This document shows, in pieces, positions 33,922-44,418 of a stretch of DNA of 64,000 bases. Position numbers and translations under genes: made by a program. The DNA comes from CANMUM01 sp965263365. Its GTDB lineage: Bacteria; Pseudomonadota; Alphaproteobacteria; Rhodobacterales; Rhodobacteraceae. The notes beneath the pieces were generated by a model. That model had not been told where the DNA came from. It did no database searches and saw nothing but the letters and a program-made list of their open reading frames with translations. Position 1 is the stretch's first letter. Every line of letters begins with the position of its first letter. The stretch lies in the NCBI GenBank assembly GCA_965263365.1, contig OZ253672.1, positions 1,240,001-1,304,000 of the forward strand. Reading direction: 5' to 3'.

Positions 33922-35145
33922 ATGACTAGCCAAAAGATCGAATTTAAAAATACGCAAGGTTTAACGCTCGCAGCCAATTTGGAACTTCCGCCCTTCGAAG
34001 TGAGAGCTTACGCGATTTTTGCCCATTGCTTTTCGTGTTCCAAAGATTTTGTCGCTTCCAAGCGCATTTCACAGCGTCTCGCATCACTTGGGATTGCAGT
34101 TTTGCGATTTGACTTTACGGGACTTGGCCATAGCGAAGGTGAATTTGCGAACACAAATTTCACAACAAATCTCTATGACATCCAAAGCGCGGCTGACCAT
34201 TTGCGGGCGCATTTTAAAGCACCAGAATTACTGATCGGCCATAGTTTTGGTGGCGCAGCTGTTTTACGCGCACGCGCCCTCATTCCTGAAATCAAAGCCG
34301 TCGCCACCATCGGTGCACCTGCCAGCCCCTCACATATCAAACACCTTTTTCAGGGTTTAGAAAACGAAATTAATGATAAAGGAATTTGCGAAATTGACCT
34401 TGGACATCGTAAGCTTAGCATTAGCCGTTCTTTCTTATCCGATTTGAAAAATACGAACCACAATCCCGACCAAATTCACCATAAACTCTCAGGAAGTGCA
34501 GTTCTCGTTATGCATTCTCCCGTTGATCAAATCGTTGGCATTGAAAATGCATCGGAAATTTTTACGACGGCAAAGCATCCAAAGTCATTTATTTCGCTCA
34601 ACAAGGCAGATCACCTATTAACCGATCCCAATGATGCCAACTACGTCGCAGAGCAAATTGCGACATGGGTGCAGCGCTATTTGCCAGAACCAGCTTTAAT
34701 CCATCCGAAAGAAGCGCTTGAAGGCATCGTCAGAAGCCAAAATATCTTAGGTGAAAAGTTTCTTCAGAATGTGTCAATCAACGGTATCCATAGTCTTCTC
34801 GCCGATGAGCCCACCGAGTATGGCGGCAAAAATGAAGGCCCCTCTCCCTATCAGTTCTTATCAACAGCGCTCGCAACTTGTACAAGCATGACAATCCAAA
34901 TGTATAGCGAACGGAAGGGTATCGAACTTGGTGAAATCTACGTTGATGTTAGCCATGAAAAAATTCATAAAAATGATAGCGAAAAGCAAGAAAAAATCGA
35001 TCACTTCAACCGAAAAATTACATTTAACCAACACTTAAACGCGCAAACCAAAAAACGTCTTATCGAAATTGCGGATCGGTGCCCAGTTCACCGTACACTC
35101 GAATCCAGCGCTAAAATTTCGACAGAACTTGCGATTGACGATTAA
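33922..35145 (+). CDS. Alpha/beta hydrolase fused to an OsmC/Ohr-type peroxidase domain
   Basis: Two-domain protein of 407 residues. The N-terminal half (about 1-255) is an alpha/beta hydrolase with nucleophile Ser in GHSFGGAA, Asp in SPVDQIVG and His in KADHLL. The C-terminal half (about 265-407) is an OsmC domain with both reactive cysteines, in ATCTSMTIQM and DRCPVHRTLE, which reduce organic hydroperoxides. The architecture is a known bifunctional type; the combination suggests hydrolysis of peroxidised esters followed by reduction, which is inference. AGGAG precedes the ATG; the sirtuin gene is 66 bases upstream. Confidence 0.9.
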   Translation: MTSQKIEFKNTQGLTLAANLELPPFEVRAYAIFAHCFSCSKDFVASKRISQRLASLGIAVLRFDFTGLGHSEGEFANTNFTTNLYDIQSAADHLRAHFKAPELLIGHSFGGAAVLRARALIPEIKAVATIGAPASPSHIKHLFQGLENEINDKGICEIDLGHRKLSISRSFLSDLKNTNHNPDQIHHKLSGSAVLVMHSPVDQIVGIENASEIFTTAKHPKSFISLNKADHLLTDPNDANYVAEQIATWVQRYLPEPALIHPKEALEGIVRSQNILGEKFLQNVSINGIHSLLADEPTEYGGKNEGPSPYQFLSTALATCTSMTIQMYSERKGIELGEIYVDVSHEKIHKNDSEKQEKIDHFNRKITFNQHLNAQTKKRLIEIADRCPVHRTLESSAKISTELAIDD

Positions 35146-35170
35146 AAGCCTCACGATCGTCTTATTCAGA

Positions 35171-36382
35171 TCAATTTTTTGCAAATACCGTCTCTGTGCC
35201 GAGCCTCGGCTTTTGAGGAATTAGACACGATGCCGTAAATGAACAAAGCGCCAAAACAAGCGCAAATCCAAATACAAGATGTGGGGAAATGATCCAGACA
35301 AAACCTAAGAGGACTGGCAATACGACCGCAGCAATGTGATTGATAGTAAAACTCACAGCAGCAGTTGAAGCAATATCTTTAGGATCCGCGATTTTTTGAA
35401 AATAAGTTTTGATTGCAATTGCCATCGAAAAAAAGACATGATCCAAAACATATAAAGATGCCGCCACCCAAAAAGGCCAGTCAAAAATATATACGCACAT
35501 ATAAGCGCCAAAAATCACAGCGAGACCAACGTATTCGATTTGCAGCGTGAGCCGTTCGCCGATCACTTTCACCATCCAGCCCACAAGCGGCCCACAAATT
35601 GACGCCACCAAAAAGGTTGCGAGCAATAAACCCGCCATATCATGAACTTTAAAGCCGTACTTTTCGACCATCATAAAGCCCGCAAAGACGATAAATATCT
35701 GCCGACGAGCGCCCGCGAGAAATTGTAGCAAATAAAAAAGCCAGTAACGCCTGCGTAAAATAATACCTTTATTCTGAATATCTTTCGTCTCATATTGAGG
35801 AAAGGAAACGGATAAATGCACTGAGAGCAAACATGCAAGCAGCCCTGCCCCTAAAAACACACCCAAAAAGTTCCAGCCAAGTGGCTGCCATAAAAAGGTG
35901 ACCGCTGCATAAATCAGAAATGTTATAAAGCTGCCAATGCCGTTAATCCAGCCAAGCTTTTGTGCCGCTTCTTCCTTATCCAGCCACTGCAATTGAAGAC
36001 TTTGATAGACGGCTTCAAAATAATGAAACCCGATCGACGAAAGTAGCGTCGTGATCATAATGCCCCACCAATTCGGCACAAAACCCGTCGCCATAACAGC
36101 AATCGCCAACAAAAATAGTGACAATATCGCTAATCTCTGCTCGTTGATCCAAAGCGTAATAAACACAACCAAAAACGCAAGAAAACCAGGTAACTCGCGC
36201 AGTGATTGCATAGCCCCCCAATCTGAGCCGTTAAACGCGGCCTTTTCAACCGCAAAATTATTGATAAGTAACATCCATGTTGAAAGGACCAACCCCATAG
36301 CAACCCGCATCAAAACAAGCGCCATAAAAGGAGATTTTTTACTCAAGTGTTGCAAAATTTCCGCTGCATTTGGGAGTGTCAT
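35171..36382 (-). CDS. Major facilitator superfamily transporter
   Basis: 403-residue inner-membrane protein with about twelve predicted membrane helices and the N/C six-helix halves of the MFS, separated by a cytoplasmic loop around residues 190-205. No motif identifies a substrate. It converges on the hydrolase-OsmC gene with a 25-base gap, and it is divergent from nothing; its own upstream neighbour on the same strand is the glutamine amidotransferase-like gene, 46 bases away, so they may form a unit. Confidence 0.8.
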   Translation of the reverse strand: MTLPNAAEILQHLSKKSPFMALVLMRVAMGLVLSTWMLLINNFAVEKAAFNGSDWGAMQSLRELPGFLAFLVVFITLWINEQRLAILSLFLLAIAVMATGFVPNWWGIMITTLLSSIGFHYFEAVYQSLQLQWLDKEEAAQKLGWINGIGSFITFLIYAAVTFLWQPLGWNFLGVFLGAGLLACLLSVHLSVSFPQYETKDIQNKGIILRRRYWLFYLLQFLAGARRQIFIVFAGFMMVEKYGFKVHDMAGLLLATFLVASICGPLVGWMVKVIGERLTLQIEYVGLAVIFGAYMCVYIFDWPFWVAASLYVLDHVFFSMAIAIKTYFQKIADPKDIASTAAVSFTINHIAAVVLPVLLGFVWIISPHLVFGFALVLALCSFTASCLIPQKPRLGTETVFAKN

Positions 36383-36428
36383 GACAAAGCTTCCCCAAAA
36401 AATATGGCTTGTATTCTAAACGCCATGA

Positions 36429-37172
36429 CTAAGAAGTTTTCTTGAGAGCGCTTCCAAAGGCCGCAAATAGTTTGTGCGATACCTCTCGCTCATCTGCACG
36501 GTATTCTGGATGCCACTGAACCCCCAAAGCAAATCCCTTCGCTTCTTTGATCGATATCGCCTCAATCACATTATCGGGCGCAAGCGCTTCGACAATCACA
36601 CGTTCGCCAACCGTATCAACAGCTTGTCCATGCAAAGTATTCACGCGGTGCACGCCGGCCCCTAAAATCCTCTCAAGCTGACCGCCCGGTGTAAGAATGA
36701 TATCGTGACGCAAGGCAAATTTCTCTTCAACCGTTCCATCAGGCGGCATACGGTGGTTCATTTTACCAGGCAAATCGCGAACTTCAGGATGCAAAGTTGA
36801 ACCGAAAGCGACCGCAAGTTCTTGATGACCTCTGCAAACACAAAATACTGGTTTCTCAGCGTCAATGGCCTGTTGAATGAGCGCCAAGGACAACCGATCG
36901 CGGCATGGATTCATCTCTCCGTGACGATCCGTGAGTGATTTTCCATAATGTTTCGGGTGAACATTTTCACGTCCACCTGGAAAATAAAAACCATCACAAA
37001 TATCAAGCGCAGCCTTCGCCGAAATCACATCTTTGCACGCAGGAAGCAAAACAGGAACGACGTCCGAGATTTGCGATAGCGCCTCAAGTTCGTATATTCC
37101 ACTACCGGTCATTTGATAACCGTTTTCAAGCTCTACATTATTGGTAACGACACCGACGACCGGCCTTGACAT
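36429..37172 (-). CDS. Class I glutamine amidotransferase-like hydrolase (PuuD family)
   Basis: Predicted gamma-glutamyl hydrolase of the type that releases GABA from gamma-glutamyl-GABA in putrescine breakdown. 247 residues with the nucleophile Cys in FCVCRGHQE and the His-Glu of the triad in VQWHPEY. FPGGRENVHPKHY near residue 63 is the usual oxyanion-region variant. No puuA, B or C gene lies nearby, so the physiological substrate is uncertain. It stands between the broken malate synthase gene and the MFS transporter. Confidence 0.82.
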   Translation of the reverse strand: MSRPVVGVVTNNVELENGYQMTGSGIYELEALSQISDVVPVLLPACKDVISAKAALDICDGFYFPGGRENVHPKHYGKSLTDRHGEMNPCRDRLSLALIQQAIDAEKPVFCVCRGHQELAVAFGSTLHPEVRDLPGKMNHRMPPDGTVEEKFALRHDIILTPGGQLERILGAGVHRVNTLHGQAVDTVGERVIVEALAPDNVIEAISIKEAKGFALGVQWHPEYRADEREVSHKLFAAFGSALKKTS

Positions 37173-37239
37173 AGACTCACCTTCTGAGTTTTTCGCGTCA
37201 AATACCCGAAATCAACAGCACCCTCAAGCCAAGAGTGCC

Positions 37240-39356
37240 CTAGCGCAATTTTTTCTTATCAAGTCGTGCTTGGTGTAAAATCGGTTCAGTGTAACCCGAT
37301 GGTTCAAGATGCCCTTGAAATATTAGGGCTCGCGCCGCGGAAATTACAATCGCATTCGAGGAAATCTCTTCGTAATTTTCGTCATGCTCATTTTGCTGAT
37401 CCACAATTTTGGCAGCTTTCGTCAGCATTTTCTCAACCTGATCACGATCGACTACCTCCTGTTGCACCCAGTTCGCAACAATCTGTGACGAAATTTGGCA
37501 AGTCGCACGATCCTCCATTAAGCCCACATCATGAATATTTGGAATTTTTGAGCAGCACACCCCCTGATCAATCCAGCGCACAATATATCCCAAAATACCC
37601 TGCAAATTGTTTTCAAGCTCATCATGAATTTTTTGCGCGCTTAACGTGCGATCTTTCAGGAGAGGTGGCATAAAGAGCGCATGATTTAAGTCTTCGTTGC
37701 GCTCGGTCAATTCAGCTATCTGCGCTGCACGCGCATCAAAAAGATAATAGTGAAGCGCTTGCACAGCAGCGGCTGAGGGCGACGGCACCCAAGCCGTCGT
37801 TGCGCCCGCCTGCAATTGCGTATGCTTGCTCTCGAAAAGCCCCAGCATATTATCGGGTTCCGCCCACATGCCTTTTCCAATTTGCGCGCGCCCCATTAGA
37901 GCGGATTTTAAACCAGAAATTACATTATTTTTTCATATGCATCGAGCCATGGCTCATTTTTCATTTGCGCCTTGGGAACGACGGCGCCTGCGCGCATATG
38001 CGTATGGATTTCATCACCTGTTCGATCCAAAAAGCCTGTATTTATAAACGCGACCCGAAATTTAGCCGCCTCTATACTCTGTCTCAAGTTTACGGATGTT
38101 CTGCGTTCTTCGTCCATAATTCTCAATTTTATACAATGCTGAGGCAATTGAAGTGCCCGTTCGACTTCATCAAAAATCGCATTCGTCAATGCAAACTGTT
38201 GCGATCCTCGCATCTTGGGCTTCACCACATAAATTGACCCAAATTCTGAGTTCGGCGCATAATTAGGGCGGCTTTGGTTAACAGATGCGGCAAGCACCGT
38301 CATCAGCGCATCAAGCAAACCCTCAGAAACGGAAGTGCCCTGCAGCCCGATAACGGCAGGCGTTTTCATCAAATGACCAACATTGCGCACCCATAAGCAA
38401 GCGCGTCCCTTAAGAGATGAAGCGCGCCCACTTCACTCACAGAAGGGGATATCGGGATTTAGCGCCCGCGATATTCTTTTGCCATTCTTGTTAAATTCTG
38501 CGCGAATCTCTCCAGTCATTAAGCCCAACCAATTGCGATAAACTGCCGCCTTATCAGCGCCATCAACCGCCGCGACACTATCTTCGCAATCCATGATTAC
38601 ATTCAGCGCACTCTCTACGATTACATCGCCAATCTTGGCAGGATCGGTTTTTGCAACTTCACGCTCAGCATAAATCACTATCCGGATATGGAAATCATTG
38701 GCTTGAAGGATGATTTCGGACGGACGGGCTCGCTCGCCCATATAGCCTTTAAACTGCCACGAATTTTTAAGGTTAACATTCGGCCCATTTTCATTCACGG
38801 AAAACGCTTAAATATCTCGCCAAGACCCCCTTTGAGCGGTACGACCTTGTCCAAATGATTGCGCACAAAATCTCTCGCGCGCTAAACGCGCTGAGAATCA
38901 AACGCAGTTTTTGAGGGTAAGTCTCCCCTCAAGTTCGTGCCATAAAGCGGATCGTAAAGTGAAACCCAACGTGCGTTCGCTGCATTTATCGCAAAACGGG
39001 CATTCGACACCGGCACCAAAAGCTGAGGATCCGCAATCCATGAAATTTCTGAATCCACATCGCGGGTAGGCACAAAAAATGGTTCAGACTCTGGCTCAAT
39101 ATAGCCAATTTCTTTCAAATATCTCACATATTCCGCTTGCTCGAGATTTGGATTTTCATCGAACCAATGATCAATATTTCTTTGTAATTATTATTTTCAA
39201 AGCGACATCAATTTTACTTTCAAAACCATCAACAAGAATCGATAGTGTTTTCCATATGTGAGCCGCATCAAACGCAGTTTGTGGCGCTAGTTCATTTTCT
39301 ACAAAATCAAAAAGTGATTGATCTATTTTTAGGTTTTCAACTTCACAATAGGTCAT
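37240..39356 (-). pseudogene. glcB: Malate synthase G, inactivated by nonsense and frameshift mutations
   Basis: The gene for malate synthase G (about 720 residues; condenses glyoxylate with acetyl-CoA) survives only as pieces in several frames, in the right order: 39171-39356, 38882-39127, 38433-38798, 37920-38390 and 37240-37896. Recognisable parts are MDCEDSVAAVDGADKA, YRNWLGLM, VRNVGHLMKTPAV, GRAQIGKGMWAEPDN, DRATCQISSQ and GYTEPILHQARL. In-frame stops occur at 38882 (TAG) and 38433 (TGA), with frame changes near 39175, in the 38800-38860 stretch (some residues also missing) and in an A6 run near 37926. Many independent lesions make sequencing error an unlikely explanation. Confidence 0.9.
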
Positions 39357-39572
39357 ATTTTAAGCACTTTCATTTAGCATCTCCTCATTAATATTAATCA
39401 AATACTGCATATCTGTGAACCCTTCTCAAAAGTGAACATATGGCAAGCTCGACGCACCGATTACTTCATCATCGTCAAAATTGAATGTCTATATGTTGAA
39501 AAAATAAGGTTCAGCTTGCTATATTTGGAGAACTCGTTTTATATCAAATTGTAACAGCTACTGAGCGATATT

Positions 39573-42116
39573 ATGGATCCTGACGGTCAAACACAAATCA
39601 TACACCTTAAAAATTATAAACCCGCACCATTCACAATTAAAGAAACACGGCTCGAATTCTTTCTTGATCCGAAGGCAACCAAAGTCATTACGGAATTGAA
39701 AATTGAAATGTTTGAACGTAGTGATTTAACCCTCGACGGGAAAGACCTGCGCCTCAAAGAAATTTCAATCAATGGTGAAGATATTGCGTTTGGCGATATG
39801 TCTATTGATGAGGAAAGTCTTACGATTGATGAGTCTGTTTTGCCCCATGAAACCTTTATTTTACGAACAGAGGTCGAAATAAATCCCTCTTCCAACACAT
39901 CTCTTGAGGGATTATACATTTCCAACGACATGTATTGTACGCAATGCGAGGCGGAAGGATTTCGTAAAATTACATATTATGCCGATCGCCCCGATACCTT
40001 GTCTGTTTTTCACGTAAAAATTCATTCAGACAAGCCCGTATTGCTATCCAACGGAAACTTAATTAGCAACGGCCAAAATTTTGCGGAATGGCATGACCCG
40101 TGGCCGAAACCCTGCTATCTTTTTGCACTGGTTGCTGGAGAGCTTGAGCTTGTTCAAGATAGTTTCGAGACAAAATCAGGCCGAAATGTGGACTTACGAA
40201 TTTATGTTCGCAAAGGTGACGAAAAGCGTTGTGATTATGCAATGGACGCACTGAAACGCTCCATGAAATGGGATGAGAAAGCCTATGGACGCGAATATGA
40301 CCTTGATCTCTTCATGATCGTGGCTGTTGATGATTTCAACATGGGCGCTATGGAAAATAAAGGATTGAATATATTCAATTCTAAACTCGTTCTGGCTTCG
40401 CCGCAAACAGCAACGGACGCAGATTATGCAGCTATTGAGAGTGTAATCGCGCATGAATATTTTCACAATTGGACAGGCAATCGTATCACCTGTCGAGACT
40501 GGTTTCAGCTATCTCTAAAAGAAGGCCTTACCGTTTTTCGCGATCAACAGTTTTCTGCTCACGAGCGCTCGCCAGAGGTTCAACGTATCGAAGATGTGCA
40601 GCGTTTACGTGGCGTACAATTTCCAGAAGACGCAGGCCCGCTTGCACACCCTGTTCGCCCCGAGTCTTATGAAGAGATCAATAATTTCTACACCGCAACA
40701 ATCTATGAAAAAGGTGCTGAACTTATCCGAATGATGCAAAGCTTAGTAGGCACTCAAAAATATCGTGAAGCCCTTGATCTCTATTTTGAACGTCATGACG
40801 GACAGGCCTGCACGATCGAAGATTGGCTTAAAGTATTCGAAGACGCCACAGGACGCGACTTTTCGCTTTTCAAGAGATGGTATCAGCAAGCGGGAACGCC
40901 CGTCCTGTCTGTTAGAACCGAGCAGCGCGGCAACCAGCTTCACCTTCATATTTTGCAAGATATTCCGCAAGTTAAAGGATTAAAAAATCACCTAGAGCTT
41001 TTGATCCCCCTTAGTTACGCGATTTTTAACGCGAGCGGAAAGATCATTAGCGAAGGCATTTTGGAAAGTGAAGAGCGCGAAGAAAGCTTCACATTAGACG
41101 CGCCCGAAGGTACCCGCATATCTTTAAATCGTGGTTTTTCAGCACCCATTATTCTCCTGCAAGAAAATAACAATGACCCCGCATTTATTGCGCGTTTTGA
41201 GAGCGATGCCTTTAATCGATTTGAGGCCATGCAGACTTTGATGCTCAATGCTCTGACTCAAAATGAAAATCCAAAACAGCTCTTAGAAATTTTGGGCGAA
41301 ATTTTAGACGAAGAAGGCATCAATGCAGCTTTTAAATCTAAACTTCTTTCCTTACCGAGTTTTTCTCAGATTGTCTCACATATTCGCCGACAAAATGAAT
41401 TTGCGAACCCTAATCTGATTGAAAAAAGCCTAAAGACACTTAAGAAAAAAATCGCAAAGAAATTAGAAAATCAATTTCTAGCAACTTACCAAAATTTTGT
41501 TGATTTAGGTACAGAAGACATTTCATCAAAAGCGGCTGGACAGCGTGAGCTTGCATTAAAAGCGCTCAGCTATTTGAGCGCGCTCGATAAGGATTGCGTT
41601 TTAGCCAAGACGCATTTCAAGAAAGCCAAACTGATGACAGATAAAATCGGTGCTCTATCGATTTTGGTTCAAAATTCGCATGCCGATGATGCGATTGCGA
41701 CTTTCTACAAAAAATACAAAAATGAACGTCTCCTTATCGACAAATGGTTGGCAATTCAGGCATCATATGCACCCAGAACTTCCGCACTTAAGCTTGTTCG
41801 TAAGTTGGCTTCGCATGAGTGCTTTGTTGATCCCAATCCCAATCGGTGGCGCTCACTTTTTGGTGCATTCGCGATGAATAATCCGGCTTCTTTTCATAAT
41901 GCAGATGGCAGCGGCTACGCCTATTATGCTCAACGCTTGATCGAACAAGATGCGAAAAACCCTCAGATCGCCGCGCGCATGTCAGCAGCATTTCAATCAT
42001 TCCGAGAATTTGGACCTGAGCGCGAATCTTTAGCGCGCGCTGAAATGGAAAAAATCCTAAACCACGTAAATTTGTCTAAAAATTTAGGCGAAATGATCAA
42101 ACGTTTGTTAAGCTAG
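39573..42116 (+). CDS. pepN: Aminopeptidase N (M1 family)
   Basis: Cytoplasmic zinc metallopeptidase that clips N-terminal residues from peptides. 847 residues, E. coli PepN type (870). The exopeptidase motif is GAMEN in MGAMENKGLNIF; the zinc site is HEYFH at 294-298 with the third ligand Glu at 317 in LKEGLTVFRDQQFSAH. The C-terminal helical domain is complete. No signal peptide. Independent promoter likely in the 216-base gap after the glcB remnant. Confidence 0.95.
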   Translation: MDPDGQTQIIHLKNYKPAPFTIKETRLEFFLDPKATKVITELKIEMFERSDLTLDGKDLRLKEISINGEDIAFGDMSIDEESLTIDESVLPHETFILRTEVEINPSSNTSLEGLYISNDMYCTQCEAEGFRKITYYADRPDTLSVFHVKIHSDKPVLLSNGNLISNGQNFAEWHDPWPKPCYLFALVAGELELVQDSFETKSGRNVDLRIYVRKGDEKRCDYAMDALKRSMKWDEKAYGREYDLDLFMIVAVDDFNMGAMENKGLNIFNSKLVLASPQTATDADYAAIESVIAHEYFHNWTGNRITCRDWFQLSLKEGLTVFRDQQFSAHERSPEVQRIEDVQRLRGVQFPEDAGPLAHPVRPESYEEINNFYTATIYEKGAELIRMMQSLVGTQKYREALDLYFERHDGQACTIEDWLKVFEDATGRDFSLFKRWYQQAGTPVLSVRTEQRGNQLHLHILQDIPQVKGLKNHLELLIPLSYAIFNASGKIISEGILESEEREESFTLDAPEGTRISLNRGFSAPIILLQENNNDPAFIARFESDAFNRFEAMQTLMLNALTQNENPKQLLEILGEILDEEGINAAFKSKLLSLPSFSQIVSHIRRQNEFANPNLIEKSLKTLKKKIAKKLENQFLATYQNFVDLGTEDISSKAAGQRELALKALSYLSALDKDCVLAKTHFKKAKLMTDKIGALSILVQNSHADDAIATFYKKYKNERLLIDKWLAIQASYAPRTSALKLVRKLASHECFVDPNPNRWRSLFGAFAMNNPASFHNADGSGYAYYAQRLIEQDAKNPQIAARMSAAFQSFREFGPERESLARAEMEKILNHVNLSKNLGEMIKRLLS

Positions 42117-42137
42117 ACAATTTGGAAAATTCATAAA

Positions 42138-42734
42138 ATGTATTATCGAGTTCAAGATGGGCATGGGCTGCCACATAATCCGATCAAAGCGATCGTCGCG
42201 CCTCGCCCGATTGCTTGGATTGGGACGCAAGGTCAAACAGGCGATAACCTTGCACCTTTTTCATTTTTTACACTGATTTCCGAAACCCAAATCATGATTT
42301 CCTTCAGTGCCGATACCCGCCCTGAAGGCAAAAAAGACACGCTCACAAATATTGAGGCGACTGGTATTTTCTCTGTCAGCCTTTGCTCAGCTTCGGACGT
42401 CAATGCCGTTGCCCAGTCCGCGGCAAGCGCGCCTGCGGAAATCGATGAATTTGTTTGGGCTGGTGTTGAAAAAGCGAATTGCAAATCGATTGATGCCCCC
42501 CATGTCAAAAATGCGCCTGCTGTGCTGGAATGCACCCTCGACGAAAAAATTCAGCTGAAGACGTATACGCTTATAATCGGTGAAATTTTGGGTGTGTATA
42601 TTGACGACCAATTCCTTGAAGACGGCCTTTATCAGAGCGCAAAAGTGCAACCCTTAGCGCGACTTGGATATTTTGATTACGGCACGATCAATATGACTGA
42701 AGCGCACCGAACGCCGCCGTTTCATAAGAAATAA
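42138..42734 (+). CDS. Flavin reductase-like FMN-binding protein
   Basis: 198-residue split-barrel protein of the flavin reductase family. It shows the N-terminal pattern NPIKAIVAPRPIAWIGT and the FSFFTLIS...MISFSADTRPEGKKDTLTNI segment that binds FMN in this subgroup. Its substrate and partner are not identifiable; some members reduce flavin for monooxygenases, others only bind FMN. It follows pepN by 21 bases and may be co-transcribed with it. Confidence 0.82.
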   Translation: MYYRVQDGHGLPHNPIKAIVAPRPIAWIGTQGQTGDNLAPFSFFTLISETQIMISFSADTRPEGKKDTLTNIEATGIFSVSLCSASDVNAVAQSAASAPAEIDEFVWAGVEKANCKSIDAPHVKNAPAVLECTLDEKIQLKTYTLIIGEILGVYIDDQFLEDGLYQSAKVQPLARLGYFDYGTINMTEAHRTPPFHKK

Positions 42735-42821
42735 CGTAAATTGATCTGAACTCGTCGTTTTTCGCGCTTGCCGATCAGATGTGTTTTTTCTAAAAGAGTG
42801 CGAGAACTCAGGAGCGACAAA

Positions 42822-44333
42822 ATGGACGCGTTAACTTATAAAGAACCAAAGCCAAAAATTTATGCGGGCGCCAAACAAGATTGGGAAGTGGTCATTGGCA
42901 TGGAGGTTCATGCGCAAGTCAAATCCGAATCTAAGCTCTTTTCCGGTGCCTCTACTCAATTTGGCGCTGAGCCCAATTCAAATGTGGCACTTGTCGATGC
43001 TGCGATGCCTGGCATGTTGCCCGTTCTCAATGAATTTTGTGTCCGTCAGGCGGTTAAAACCGGTTTAGGCTTAAAGGCAGAAATTAACCTCTATTCTCGT
43101 TTTGATCGTAAAAATTATTTTTATCCAGACCTTCCTCAAGGCTATCAAATTTCTCAACTTTACCATCCTATTGTTGGCGAAGGTGAAGTCCTTGTCGACA
43201 TTGAGCCGGGCGTGGCGCGCAAAGTCAGAATTGAGCGCATTCACCTCGAACAAGATGCAGGCAAATCTATCCATGATATGGACCCAAGCTTAAGTTTTGT
43301 CGATTTGAACCGAACGGGTGTCGCACTTATGGAAATTGTATCGCGCCCAGATATCCGCGGCCCTGAAGAAGCTGCTGAATATCTCCGTAAATTGCGCCAA
43401 CTTTTACGCTATCTCGAAACTTGTGATGGCAACATGCAAGAAGGCTCGATGCGTGCTGATGTAAATGTTTCCGTTTGTCCCATTGGCAATTACGCTAAGT
43501 TTATCGAAACAGGTGATTTCTCACACCTTGGAACACGCTGCGAAATTAAAAACATGAACTCTATGCGATTCATCATGCAAGCCATTGATTTTGAAGCAAA
43601 ACGCCAGATTAAAATCCACGAAGCAGGTGAAACTGTTGATCAAGAGACGCGTCTTTATGACCCCAGCAAGGGCGAAACGCGCTCTATGAGATCCAAAGAG
43701 GAGGCAAACGACTATCGCTATTTTCCTTGCCCCGATCTATTACCATTAACCCTTGAGCAATCTTATGTTGATGATGTCGCGCAGACTTTGCCCGAACTTC
43801 CCGACGAAAAACGTGCGCGCTTTGTCAACACTTATGGCATGACGGAATATGATGCACGGGTCCTCACTGCCGAGGTTGAGACTGCGCATTTTTATGAAAA
43901 AGTCGCACAAAATCGTGACGGAAAGCTAGCTGCCAATTGGGTCATCAATGAGCTATTTGGAAGGTTAAATAAAGAAAACCTCGAACTCGAAGACAGTCCG
44001 ATTTCAGCCCAACAGCTTGGCGAACTTATCCAACTCGTTAAAGATGGAGATATTTCTGGAAAAACGGGTAAAGACGTGTTTGAAATTTTGTGGTCAGAAG
44101 GCGGAAACCCTGCTGAAATTGTCGAGGCGCGCGGATTGAAACAGGTTACGGATATGGGCGCAATCGAAAAAGCCGTTGACGAGGTCATTGCTGCAAACCC
44201 CGATCAAGTCCAAAAGGCTCAGCAAAATCCAAAACTCGCGGGTTGGTTCGTCGGCCAAGTGATGAAAGCTTCTGGTGGGAAAGCAAATCCCAAAGCCGTT
44301 GATCAATTGGTGAAAGAAAAACTGAAACTTTAA
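42822..44333 (+). CDS. gatB: Aspartyl/glutamyl-tRNA amidotransferase subunit B
   Basis: Kinase/amidation subunit of GatCAB, which converts Glu-tRNA(Gln) and Asp-tRNA(Asn) to the amide forms. 503 residues; the signature VVIGMEVHAQ...SKLFSGAST opens the cradle domain and the C-terminal YqeY-like tail ends QLVKEKLKL. The ATG at 42822 (MDALTYKEP) has GGAG at good spacing; the earlier in-frame start at 42768 does not. gatA and gatC are not in the window. Confidence 0.95.
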   Translation: MDALTYKEPKPKIYAGAKQDWEVVIGMEVHAQVKSESKLFSGASTQFGAEPNSNVALVDAAMPGMLPVLNEFCVRQAVKTGLGLKAEINLYSRFDRKNYFYPDLPQGYQISQLYHPIVGEGEVLVDIEPGVARKVRIERIHLEQDAGKSIHDMDPSLSFVDLNRTGVALMEIVSRPDIRGPEEAAEYLRKLRQLLRYLETCDGNMQEGSMRADVNVSVCPIGNYAKFIETGDFSHLGTRCEIKNMNSMRFIMQAIDFEAKRQIKIHEAGETVDQETRLYDPSKGETRSMRSKEEANDYRYFPCPDLLPLTLEQSYVDDVAQTLPELPDEKRARFVNTYGMTEYDARVLTAEVETAHFYEKVAQNRDGKLAANWVINELFGRLNKENLELEDSPISAQQLGELIQLVKDGDISGKTGKDVFEILWSEGGNPAEIVEARGLKQVTDMGAIEKAVDEVIAANPDQVQKAQQNPKLAGWFVGQVMKASGGKANPKAVDQLVKEKLKL

Positions 44334-44418
44334 ATTCACAATAATTCTATTTTATAAATCAAAATATTGCTCGTGGGCCTACATTCAGCTATAGACCAGA
44401 CAAGCAAAGGAAGATCTC

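Noticed and set aside
37240..39356. Reading the glcB fragments as separate small genes or as one sequencing error
   Set aside because: The fragments are collinear parts of one known enzyme, and several independent stops and frame changes are too many for a single error.
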